A DNA stretch of 6,631 nt from Deltaproteobacteria bacterium (GCA_003447545.1 DLYX01000358.1:1-6631), one strand, 5' to 3'. Positions 1-6,126 are shown, counted from the stretch's first letter. The notes: generated from the letters alone by a model not told the origin. Program-made: numbers and translations.

Positions 1-48
1 ATCGTTGCTCTCCGACGCTCGCGTTCTTCGGTGGTATTCTGGCTATGA
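1..48 (+). CDS. 3' end of probable ABC-2 polysaccharide-export permease (partial)
   Basis: Reading frame 1 is open from the window edge to a TGA at 46-48 and encodes IVALRRSRSSVVFWL. The stop overlaps the ATG of the ATPase gene as ATGA (45-48), the usual arrangement of translationally coupled exporter subunits. An arginine-rich stretch followed by a short hydrophobic end fits the cytoplasmic C-terminus of an ABC-2 (Wzm/TagG-like) permease. Such a permease is the expected partner of the downstream ATPase. Only 15 residues are visible, so the identity is inferred mainly from context. Confidence 0.42.
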   Translation: MVALRRSRSSVVFWL

Positions 49-773
49 TCGATCTCGAGAAGGTATCGTTACATTTTCCGGGCAAGAACGGTTTCCGTCT
101 GCGAGATCGATTGGCCGGTTTTTTCAGCGGAGCCACAGCGCAAATGGACGATGATGGCGTGCGCGCTCTGCATGAGATTTCTCTCACGATCCGCACCGGC
201 GAGAGGGTCGGCGTCATCGGTTGGAACGGAGCAGGCAAAACCACTCTGCTCAAGACGATGTGCGGGATTTATACCCCGACGGAAGGTCGCGTTCAGGTGG
301 AGGGCGACGTCGCCAGTCTTTTCGAGTTGGCGACCGGGTTCGAAATGGAGGCCAGCGGGTTCGACAATATGTTGACCCGGGCTCTCCTGCTCGGGATGTC
401 GCGCAGCGAAGCGCAAGCGGCACTCCCCGCGATCGCCGAGTTCACCGAGTTGGGCACGGCGCTTGAGCGTCCTGTCAAAACCTATTCTTTCGGGATGTTT
501 CTCAGGCTGGCCTTTGCGGTATCGACAGCCATTCAGCCCGATGTCTTGTTGCTCGACGAGATTGTCGCGGCGGGTGACGCACGATTTCAGGCAAAGGCGC
601 AGGAGCGCCTCGACAGCATGGTCGAGAATGCTTCCCTGGTTGTTTTGATCAGCCACGATATGGAAACGATCCGGGCGATGTCGGACAGGTGTATCTGGGT
701 TGAATCAGGCGAGGTGCGGGAAGATGGCCCGACAGAGGCCGTTATCCGCGCCTACGCTGGAGCCGTCGCCTGA
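45..773 (+). CDS. ABC transporter ATP-binding protein, polysaccharide/teichoic-type exporter (Wzt/KpsT/TagH-like)
   Basis: The 242-residue protein is a complete nucleotide-binding domain of the family that powers export of O-antigen, capsule or teichoic-type glycans across the inner membrane with an ABC-2 permease. Walker A is GWNGAGKTT (59-67). The segment LFELATGFEMEASGFDNM (92-109) matches the region following Walker A that is typical of Wzt-type proteins. The signature is YSFGM (147-151) in place of LSGGQ, as expected for this subfamily. Walker B is DVLLLDE (166-172), the D-loop lies near AAGD (175-178) and the H-loop is SHD (203-205). There is no C-terminal glycan-binding domain as in the roughly 430-residue Wzt of E. 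coli O8/O9a, so substrate recognition would depend on other parts of the system. The ATG overlaps the upstream stop (ATGA). Its 3' end overlaps the convergent glycosyltransferase gene by 32 bp. The exported polymer cannot be told from sequence. Confidence 0.93.
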   Translation: MIDLEKVSLHFPGKNGFRLRDRLAGFFSGATAQMDDDGVRALHEISLTIRTGERVGVIGWNGAGKTTLLKTMCGIYTPTEGRVQVEGDVASLFELATGFEMEASGFDNMLTRALLLGMSRSEAQAALPAIAEFTELGTALERPVKTYSFGMFLRLAFAVSTAIQPDVLLLDEIVAAGDARFQAKAQERLDSMVENASLVVLISHDMETIRAMSDRCIWVESGEVREDGPTEAVIRAYAGAVA

Positions 774-1917
774 GCATCGCGATGGTTCGGCGCGCCCCAT
801 AAAGCGCGTAGCGATCCCTCCAATGCTGCCAGGGCCCCTGCGCGATCCGGATCGCGCTCGTCTCGGTTGCTGGAGCCCTGTGTGCGAGTAATGGCTGAAC
901 TGCGTCGCGCCATTGTGACGCGAGTGCTTTCTCCGAGAAGCGTGATTCGACATCTTGTGCTGCGGCACGTCCGAGATCTGCCCGGAATCCCTCATCGCGA
1001 ATCAGCCTTTCGATGGCGTTTCCCCACGCTTCGGGTTCGTTGGGAACAATCAACCCGGTTTGCTCGGAGCGGACTACCGTCGCGTTCGGTGAATCTTCGG
1101 AATAGATTCCAGGAATCCCCAGTGATCCGTACTCCAGGTATTTGTTCCAGTACTTGGCTCGATGAAAGTCGGCGCTCGGCAAGGGAGCCAGCCCGATATC
1201 GATACCGAGGCCCGCCGCACGCTGCCGCCAGGCGTGGAAATCCATTTCATAGGGAATGACTTCGGCCCCGATCGCCGCAGCGAAAGCAGGCGCGCTTCCA
1301 CAGAAGACAAACCGGACCTGCTGTCCGAATTTTTCTTGAACTTTCCTCACCGGTTTCTCGAGAAGCTCTTCCAGAAATGCGTGGTGATCGAAGCTGCCGA
1401 GAAATCCGATGCGAATCGTGTTTCCGTATTCGGAGGCTGCCTGCGGCGGCGTTATGGGCGGAGCAGGTCGAGGCTGCCGCAGCACGGTTGCTTGCACTCC
1501 GTGGCGCTTCTCGAGGGAGTGTCCGAGGAACTCGTTGGTCACCAGAGTGAGATCGGCACCCTTGAGGATGGAGAGCAGGCCCTTCTGTGCCGTCGCCGTA
1601 TGGAAGAATAGCGCACTGCTGGCCGTCGAGGGTACGTTTTCGAGGTCGTCATCGAGATAAATGGCCGTGCGTTTTCCTAGACGAAGGGCCTCCTTCTGAA
1701 TCCGCGATTCCTGCTGGGAGGCGCCTCGAACGAGAATGATGCTGTCGGCCCATGCGAGATCTTCGGGACGGAACTCGAGCGATGAGGATGCACGGAATTC
1801 GCAAATACCTGTGGCAGCCAGAAATTCGAAAATCTGATCTACGCCAAGAATCGCCGAAGGAATTCGCAGCTCGGAAAATGCTGCGATTCGCGGGAGGCGA
1901 TCGGCGGCAGAACTCAT
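742..1917 (-). CDS. GT-B fold glycosyltransferase (family 4/1-like), probable surface-polysaccharide biosynthesis
   Basis: This 391-residue protein looks like a cytoplasmic glycosyltransferase of the two-Rossmann-domain (GT-B) type, which transfers a sugar from a nucleotide-sugar donor. The N-terminal half (about 1-150) is a divergent acceptor domain with the acidic motif YLDDDLENVP (87-96). The C-terminal donor domain begins near IRIGFLGSFDHHAFLE (168-183). It continues through GIDIGLAPL (238-246), a lysine-containing segment FHRAKYWNKYLEYGSLGIP (251-269) and TGLIVPNEPEAWGNAIERLI (287-306), in the order usual for GT4-type enzymes. The C-terminus is strongly basic (RRRLQRRRG), which could favour contact with the inner membrane. 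The ATG at 1917 has a good Shine-Dalgarno (AGGA, complement of 1925-1928) about 7 nt upstream. The gene lies tail to tail with an exporter ATPase and overlaps it, which supports a role in glycan assembly. Donor, acceptor and linkage are unknown. Confidence 0.82.
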   Translation of the reverse strand: MSSAADRLPRIAAFSELRIPSAILGVDQIFEFLAATGICEFRASSSLEFRPEDLAWADSIILVRGASQQESRIQKEALRLGKRTAIYLDDDLENVPSTASSALFFHTATAQKGLLSILKGADLTLVTNEFLGHSLEKRHGVQATVLRQPRPAPPITPPQAASEYGNTIRIGFLGSFDHHAFLEELLEKPVRKVQEKFGQQVRFVFCGSAPAFAAAIGAEVIPYEMDFHAWRQRAAGLGIDIGLAPLPSADFHRAKYWNKYLEYGSLGIPGIYSEDSPNATVVRSEQTGLIVPNEPEAWGNAIERLIRDEGFRADLGRAAAQDVESRFSEKALASQWRDAVQPLLAHRAPATETSAIRIAQGPWQHWRDRYALYGARRTIAMLRRRLQRRRG

Positions 1918-1980
1918 GCGTTCTTCCTACCGCCCCGGGCAGGGGACTGCGAACGTTCCCGAGATGGGTTAAGGGAGGGG
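1918..1980. promoter_or_regulatory. Divergent intergenic region between glycosyltransferase and xth
   Basis: These 63 bases must hold the start signals for two divergent genes unless promoters lie inside the coding sequences. The ribosome binding site for the glycosyltransferase is visible on the minus strand, and a purine-rich AAGGGAGGGG (1971-1980) directly precedes the xth ATG. An 8-bp palindrome GAACGTTC sits at 1951-1958. No convincing -10/-35 pair can be read by eye. The assignment as a regulatory region rests on geometry only. Confidence 0.4.
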
Positions 1981-2766
1981 ATGCGAATTGTATCCTGGAA
2001 TGTGAATGGATTGCGGGCCTGTGTGCAAAAGGGGTTTACGACCGAGATTCGCAAGCTGAAGGCTGACGTTCTGGGCCTGCAGGAAACCCGGGTTCAGCTG
2101 GAGGATGTACCAGCCGAGATCGATCGCCTGCGGCGCTTTCCGCATTTTTCTCTGCACGCGGCTCGCAGCCGGAAGGGCTACAGCGGTGTGGGTCTTCTGT
2201 CCCGCGAAAATCCGAGCGATCTCTCAATCGATTTGGGAGAGGAGTCCTACGATATCGAGGGCCGGTTTCAGTTGGCTAAATTTCCCGGACTCTTGCTGGC
2301 AAACGTATATTTCCCCAACGGCAGCGGGAAGGATCGCGACAATTCTCGAGTGCCCTACAAACTTGCCTTCACGCGCCGAGTTTTTGATGTTGTAGAGGCG
2401 GCGCGGCGAGAAACCGGTCTGCCGGCTTTGATCTGCGGCGATTATAATACGGCGCCACAGGCGATCGACTTGGCGCGTCCCAAGCCGAACCAGAAAACCA
2501 GTGGCTTCCTTCCGGAGGAGCGCGAGGCCTTCAGCGAACTTCTGGACCGAGGCTGGATCGATACCTTTCGGCATTTTCATCCGGAGGATGTCGCCTATAG
2601 CTGGTGGAGCCAACGCTTCGGGATCCGGGAGAAAAACATCGGTTGGCGCATCGATCATATGCTCGCTTCCGAAGACCTGATGCCCAAGGTCCGCGATGCC
2701 TGGATTCGACCAAAGATCCTCGGCTCGGATCACTGCCCGATCGGGATCGACCTCGATTTGAGCTAG
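1981..2766 (+). CDS. xth: Exodeoxyribonuclease III (AP endonuclease, ExoIII/Xth family)
   Basis: The 261-residue protein is a full-length ExoIII-type Mg-dependent DNA repair nuclease. This family cleaves abasic sites and removes nucleotides 3' to 5' in base excision repair in the cytoplasm. The whole catalytic set is present: N7 in SWNVNGLR, E35 in GLQETRV (metal ligand), Y110 in NVYFPNG, D154 and N156 in CGDYN, D225 in WRIDHML, and D250/H251 in GSDHCP. FLPEERE (176-182) and DTFRHFHPE (194-202) match conserved ExoIII segments, and YSWWSQR (206-212) matches the usual Y-T-W-W-S-Y-R region. The length is typical (E. coli XthA is 268). The ATG is directly preceded by AAGGGAGGGG, a strong though closely spaced Shine-Dalgarno. 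It appears monocistronic, with a 97-bp gap before the SDR gene. Nothing suggests truncation or transfer. Confidence 0.96.
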   Translation: MRIVSWNVNGLRACVQKGFTTEIRKLKADVLGLQETRVQLEDVPAEIDRLRRFPHFSLHAARSRKGYSGVGLLSRENPSDLSIDLGEESYDIEGRFQLAKFPGLLLANVYFPNGSGKDRDNSRVPYKLAFTRRVFDVVEAARRETGLPALICGDYNTAPQAIDLARPKPNQKTSGFLPEEREAFSELLDRGWIDTFRHFHPEDVAYSWWSQRFGIREKNIGWRIDHMLASEDLMPKVRDAWIRPKILGSDHCPIGIDLDLS

Positions 2767-2850
2767 AGAATGACTGGGAAGACAGCCGTTCAGCGATAGG
2801 TGCGCTTTGACGGACGAAAAGCTAGGATTTCCGGGTCTTCAGAAAAGAAC

Positions 2851-2866
2851 GGAGGAACACCTAGTG
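2851..2866 (+). promoter_or_regulatory. Ribosome binding site that sets the SDR start at GTG 2864
   Basis: GGAGG at 2851-2855 lies 8 nt before GTG (2864-2866), ideal spacing. The longer reading of the frame would use a TTG at 2807 with no Shine-Dalgarno. It would add 19 residues ahead of the usual SDR N-terminus. An ATG at 2870 is also possible but is spaced 14 nt from the same GGAGG. Confidence 0.7.
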
Positions 2867-3766
2867 GGTATGCTCGAAGGAAAATCCATCGCTGTTACCG
2901 GTGCGGGACGAGGAATTGGTCGCGCTGTCGCTCTGGCCTGCGCCAAGGCCGGCGCCAAAGTTGTCGTCAATGACTACGGAGTGTCGATGGACGGTAGTGA
3001 GCCGACCAGCGAACCCGCGAACGAGGTCGTCGCTGAAATCAAGGCTGCAGGTGGCGAAGCTGTTGCCAACCCGAGCTCTGTTGCGGAGATGGCGGGTGGG
3101 GAAAGCATCGTCCAGCAGGCCGTCGATACGTTCGGTACGATCGACGGCGTGGTCTGTGTCGCGGGGATCCTTCGCGAGAAAATGCTTTTCAATATGGCCG
3201 AGGAAGATTGGGATCCGGTCATCGAGACGCATTTGAAGGGGCATTTCACGCTCTTCCGGGCGGCTTCGGCAGTCATGCGCAAGCAGAAGAGTGGTTCGTT
3301 GGTGGGATTCACTTCGGGCGCTTTTGCCGGCTCCGTAGCGCAGGCGAACTATGCATCGGCCAAAGGTGGCATCGTCTCTCTGGTGCGCAGCGCCGCGGCG
3401 GGTCTGAACAAATACGGCGTGCGTGCGAACTGCATTGCGCCGACGGCCAAGACACGGATGAGCGAGAACGTCCCTTTTGCCATTCCGGATATGGGATCGG
3501 CCGAAGATATCGCGCCGATGGCGGTCTACCTCCTGTCGGACGCTGCGAGCAAGGTCACGGGCCAGGTGTACTCGGTTGCGGGAACAAAACTTGCCGTCTG
3601 GAATCAGCCCGAAGAGGTTCGCGCCGTCTATCAAGATGGCGGCTGGACGCCGGAGTCGATCGCGGAGCGTCTTGATTCGACGATCGGGCAGGAAAAGATG
3701 GGCCTTCTCGAAAAGTTGGAAATGTACGCAAAAGCGGCGGCTGCGAAGAAAAAGCCGAACGCCTGA
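2864..3766 (+). CDS. SDR-family oxidoreductase, similar to (3R)-hydroxyacyl-CoA dehydrogenase (MFE-2 type)
   Basis: From GTG 2864 the protein has 300 residues. It is a classical short-chain dehydrogenase/reductase that oxidises or reduces a hydroxy/keto group using NAD(P). The cofactor motif TGAGRGIG is at 12-19 and D37 ends the second strand region (VVVNDYG), suggesting NAD rather than NADP. CVAG (98-101) replaces the usual NNAG. The active-site pair Y163 and K167 is in QANYASAKGG. The catalytic Asn position appears to be H123 in THLKGHF, as I recall for peroxisomal multifunctional enzyme 2, and the QANYxxAK context and IAPTAKTRM also resemble that group. T150-S151 supplies the hydroxyl upstream of the Tyr, with spacing one residue shorter than usual for S151. 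About 55 C-terminal residues (WNQPEEVRAVY and the Ala/Lys-rich end) extend past the core. The substrate is probably an acyl-CoA but is not proven. A strong terminator follows. Confidence 0.88.
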   Translation: MGMLEGKSIAVTGAGRGIGRAVALACAKAGAKVVVNDYGVSMDGSEPTSEPANEVVAEIKAAGGEAVANPSSVAEMAGGESIVQQAVDTFGTIDGVVCVAGILREKMLFNMAEEDWDPVIETHLKGHFTLFRAASAVMRKQKSGSLVGFTSGAFAGSVAQANYASAKGGIVSLVRSAAAGLNKYGVRANCIAPTAKTRMSENVPFAIPDMGSAEDIAPMAVYLLSDAASKVTGQVYSVAGTKLAVWNQPEEVRAVYQDGGWTPESIAERLDSTIGQEKMGLLEKLEMYAKAAAAKKKPNA

Positions 3767-3788
3767 AAAGCAAAATCTCGATGAAGAA

Positions 3789-3826
3789 GGGGTGGTCACG
3801 CATGCGTGTGGCCACCCCTTTTTTTT
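3789..3826 (+). terminator. Strong intrinsic terminator, probably shared by convergent genes
   Basis: The left arm GGGGTGGTCAC (3789-3799) pairs with GTGGCCACCCC (3808-3818). This makes an 11-bp stem with one U-G wobble around an 8-nt loop, followed by eight T (3819-3826). It lies 22 nt after the SDR stop. On the minus strand the stop codon of the membrane-protein gene (3827-3825) is embedded in the A-tract, so the same hairpin immediately follows that gene. The downstream minus-strand flank (TTCTTCAT) is only partly T-rich, so termination in that direction should be weaker. Confidence 0.9.
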
Positions 3827-4616
3827 ATGACTGCATCCGACTCATGAAGATTCGCTGTCGGCGCCCACCGCGATTCAGGGATCGGAAGAGGAACCCCCGA
3901 AAGAGCATGATCCAGGTCAGAAGGGCGCTGGCCACCAGGGTCGACAGGATGGTCGTCCATGGGCTGGCGGGGAGTCCTTGCATCAGGATGGTGCTGATCA
4001 TGCTCAATGCATTGGTCGGGCTCAGTTGCGACATGACGACCAGGCCCCATTGCGTTTCGATGGCGAAGATGGGGCCGAGGATCAGGAACATCGGGAACAA
4101 CCACTCCAGCGTGTTGGCAAGCGTAAAGCGATAGGCATCCTCGAGGAGGCCCATGCCGTCGCGCCTTCCCTGATAGATCAGCTCGGGAACCGGGTTGAAG
4201 ACGACAAAGATTGCAGTCTTCACAGAGAGAATCAGCCAGAGGGAGTTGGCACTATTTTGGCCGATCATCCCGAGCACGAGATCCAGAATCCAGAAAATAA
4301 AGAGGACCGAAATCAGGGAATTGAAATACCGGCCGAAGGTGGAACCCAAACCAGCGAAGTTGACGCGTTGGTGAGAGACGGCCTCTTCCAGAATGCTCAA
4401 AAACGAACTCAACAAGGCCGCCATCGCGAGATATTGGAGAATGCCGCCCAGAAAGCCGAGACTCATGCCCAGAGTTGCGACGAGGCCGAGAAGCATCGTG
4501 TAACCCGGAATCAGCCCCACAATCCAGAAGTGTGCGACCAGACTTTTGGACCCCTCGCGGATAGCCTCGGCATACATCTGCAGGGTCGCCTTTACGAGGA
4601 TCTCAAAGCGGTTCAT
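3825..4616 (-). CDS. Multi-pass integral membrane protein of unknown function
   Basis: This 263-residue protein is not recognised. It has about five or six hydrophobic segments: roughly 29-50, 52-76, 98-118, 126-147, 172-187 and 222-243. A short amphipathic N-terminal part (MNRFEILVKATLQMYAEAI) precedes them and the C-terminal tail is basic (RSLNRGGRRQR). Polar loops include EEAVSHQRVN (77-86) and IYQGRRDGMGLLEDAYRF (147-164). No transporter, protease or enzyme motif can be named. The ATG at 4616 overlaps the acyl-CoA dehydrogenase stop as ATGA (4616-4613), so translation is probably coupled, helped by a weak AAAGG upstream. The frame stays open upstream to 5501, but that part is the dehydrogenase gene read in another frame. 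The coupling suggests a shared role with the dehydrogenase, for example a membrane or lipid process, but this is inference. Confidence 0.8.
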   Translation of the reverse strand: MNRFEILVKATLQMYAEAIREGSKSLVAHFWIVGLIPGYTMLLGLVATLGMSLGFLGGILQYLAMAALLSSFLSILEEAVSHQRVNFAGLGSTFGRYFNSLISVLFIFWILDLVLGMIGQNSANSLWLILSVKTAIFVVFNPVPELIYQGRRDGMGLLEDAYRFTLANTLEWLFPMFLILGPIFAIETQWGLVVMSQLSPTNALSMISTILMQGLPASPWTTILSTLVASALLTWIMLFRGFLFRSLNRGGRRQRIFMSRMQS

Positions 4617-5791
4617 GGGTGGAGAGCCTTTCGCAGGTCTTGCGCCAGATTCTTTTGATGAGATTCCAAGGTGCCTCCGCCGATTTCCAGAAGCTTGGCA
4701 TCGCGCAGCAGACGCTCGATCGGGAATTCCGCACAATAGCCTGCGCCGCCGAATACTTGCATCGCATCGTCCGCGACCGATTTTCCGACCGGAGCACAAA
4801 ACAGTTTCGCAGCATCCGATGCGATGCGGCTGCGCTTGTCGGGGTGCATTTCGCTGGCGACGCGATAGACCAAGGCTCGCGCGGCTTCGGTCCGAGCAAA
4901 GGCGTCGGACACGTAGCGCTGGATCTGGCCGAAGTCGAGAATCGACTTGCCGAAGGCTTCTCGCTCGATCGAATAATGGACCATTTCGGCCAGGCAGCGG
5001 TCGGCGATCCCCAAGCTCATGGCGGCCAGACAGATCCGTTCGATTTCCAGATTCCGCATCATATGGACGATCCCGCCGCCTTCGGTCCCCAGAAGGTTTT
5101 CTGCGGGTACGCGACATTCCTCGAAGTGGAGTTCGGCCATGGGAGACGCCCGCATGCCCATTTTTCGAAGCGGATGCCCGACCTGAAAACCTTCGGTGTC
5201 TTTTTCTACGACAAACGAGCTGATCCGGCCGTCGACCTTGGCATAGATTAGAAAGAGACCCGCATCGGGGGCGTTGGTGATATACGTTTTGCTCCCGTTG
5301 AGAATATAATGATCGCCGGATCTTTGCGCTGTGGTCTGCATCCCGAGGACGTCGGTGCCGGCACCAGGCTCGGTCATCCCCATGGCGCCGATGATCTCGC
5401 CGGATAGAGTCGGTGGCAGAAAGCGCTCGCGTTGGGAGGCATTGCCGGCCTGATATAAATTGTTCACAAACAGAAGTGCGTGCGCGAGATAAGCGAGGCA
5501 AAACCCCGGATCGCTGCGGGAGATTTCATGGTGGGCGATCACAGCGGCAGTCGCATCGAGGCCCGCGCCGCCATCGGCTTCGGGCACGGTCAGGCCCAGC
5601 AGGCCCAATTCGCCAGCACGACGAATCAGAGGCCGGTTCAGTTCCGCGCGTTCATCGAATTGCGCGGCCTGAGGCTCGACTTCCTTGCAGACGAAGTCGA
5701 CGACCATTTCGCGCAAGAGACGATGCTCTTCGCTGCTTTCACGGGGGGCAAGCTGCCCGGGAAGATTTTCGCATGGTGACTCGATTGGCAT
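4613..5791 (-). CDS. Acyl-CoA dehydrogenase, isovaleryl-CoA dehydrogenase-like active site
   Basis: A flavoprotein of the acyl-CoA dehydrogenase family that introduces a trans-2 double bond into an acyl-CoA and passes electrons to ETF in the cytoplasm. From ATG 5791 it has 392 residues; a GTG at 5809 would add six. The numbers here count from that GTG. The order is the N-terminal helical domain, then MTEPGAGTDV (145-154) and YILNGSKTYITN (168-179) of the flavin-binding beta domain, then KMGMRASPMAELHFEECRVP (216-235). The C-terminal helical domain follows, with FGQIQ (293-297), QVFGGAGY (351-358) and RDAKLLEIGGGT (369-380). The Glu used by medium-chain enzymes just before G-T is Gly here (G378). 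E257 in LEIERI aligns with the catalytic Glu of isovaleryl-CoA dehydrogenase (LERL). This points to branched- or long-chain acyl substrates, but the exact one is open. No clear Shine-Dalgarno precedes either start. Confidence 0.92.
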   Translation of the reverse strand: MPIESPCENLPGQLAPRESSEEHRLLREMVVDFVCKEVEPQAAQFDERAELNRPLIRRAGELGLLGLTVPEADGGAGLDATAAVIAHHEISRSDPGFCLAYLAHALLFVNNLYQAGNASQRERFLPPTLSGEIIGAMGMTEPGAGTDVLGMQTTAQRSGDHYILNGSKTYITNAPDAGLFLIYAKVDGRISSFVVEKDTEGFQVGHPLRKMGMRASPMAELHFEECRVPAENLLGTEGGGIVHMMRNLEIERICLAAMSLGIADRCLAEMVHYSIEREAFGKSILDFGQIQRYVSDAFARTEAARALVYRVASEMHPDKRSRIASDAAKLFCAPVGKSVADDAMQVFGGAGYCAEFPIERLLRDAKLLEIGGGTLESHQKNLAQDLRKALHP

Positions 5792-6093
5792 CGCGAGAAG
5801 AGATAGCACAGGTTGATATGGATTGGCGAAAAATTCGGATGCCGGAGGCGATTGCTGAAGCAGGGCGAATTGTGACCGAAGCGGAACTCGTTCTGGACTT
5901 TGGAGACGAAGCCCGAGGTTGGATGCGATTCACGGTCTTTGAAGATCTTCTGTCCGGAGGTTTCTTTGCCCGGGCTCAGGATCTTGAGGACCCGCGGGTC
6001 AAAGCGACTGTGACAGCCGATACCCCCGAAGAGGCGTTTGAGGCCTGCCTGCGCGAGGCGGGGGTTTCCTTGCGTCGGGAGCGCGGACGCTAA
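5773..6093 (+). CDS. Small hypothetical protein
   Basis: I do not recognise this protein. From ATG 5773 it has 106 residues; an in-frame ATG at 5818 gives 91 (starting MDWRKIRMPEAIAEAG). The sequence is soluble and charged. It contains ELVLDFGDEARGWMRFTVFEDLL, split here as ELVLDFGDEARG and WMRFTVFEDLL, then DTPEEAFEACLREAGVSLRRERGR at the C-terminus. Hydrophobic and charged residues alternate as in a real alpha/beta domain. The 5773 start has GGGAAGA (5759-5765) 7 nt upstream but overlaps the divergent dehydrogenase start. The 5818 start avoids the overlap but has only AGG 5 nt upstream. It fills a stretch with no better candidate on either strand, which is the main support for it. The frame is open farther upstream to 5413, but that part is antisense to the dehydrogenase and was left out. 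Confidence 0.55.
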   Translation: MVTRLASREEIAQVDMDWRKIRMPEAIAEAGRIVTEAELVLDFGDEARGWMRFTVFEDLLSGGFFARAQDLEDPRVKATVTADTPEEAFEACLREAGVSLRRERGR

Positions 6094-6126
6094 CCACGCT
6101 TGCTGGCATGGCTGGTCGCGCTCCCG
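6076..6126. repeat. Inverted repeat between convergent genes, possible transcript-end structure
   Basis: A perfect 10-bp inverted repeat, CGGGAGCGCG (6076-6085) and CGCGCTCCCG (6117-6126), encloses 31 nt. Inside it ACCA (6093-6096) can pair with TGGT (6113-6116). It spans the TAA of the small plus-strand gene and the short gap before the stop of the minus-strand hydrolase. There is no T-tract on either side, so it is not a classical intrinsic terminator. It could still mark or protect the 3' ends of both transcripts. Confidence 0.4.

Noticed and set aside
1951..1958. GAACGTTC palindrome as a LexA/SOS box before xth
   Set aside because: Known GAAC-type SOS boxes have a 4-nt spacer between the half-sites, absent here. 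An 8-bp palindrome is expected often by chance.
2807..2828. TTGACG (2807-2812) and TAGGAT (2823-2828) as a promoter for the SDR gene
   Set aside because: Each box looks good alone, but the spacer is only 10 nt, too short for a sigma-70 type promoter.
2861..3799. Long minus-strand frame (312 codons) opposite the SDR gene
   Set aside because: Arg/His/Asp-rich shadow composition; the plus strand encodes a clear SDR with cofactor and Tyr-Lys motifs.
3978..4658. Plus-strand frame of 226 codons opposite the membrane protein
   Set aside because: Gln/His/Glu-rich shadow typical of the complement of a hydrophobic coding sequence. The minus strand gives a coherent multi-span membrane protein with coupled start.
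4617..5501. A minus-strand frame open for 558 codons (5501-3825) that would fuse about 295 extra residues to the membrane protein
   Set aside because: The upstream part is the acyl-CoA dehydrogenase gene read in another frame. It is rich in Arg, Ser and Gly with no fold-like pattern, and the dehydrogenase frame has clear family motifs. The ATGA overlap gives a natural start at 4616.
5792..5828. Promoter for the dehydrogenase with a -10-like TATCTC (complement of 5800-5805) giving a leaderless start
   Set aside because: Only three of six -10 bases fit and no -35 box is found at the right distance.
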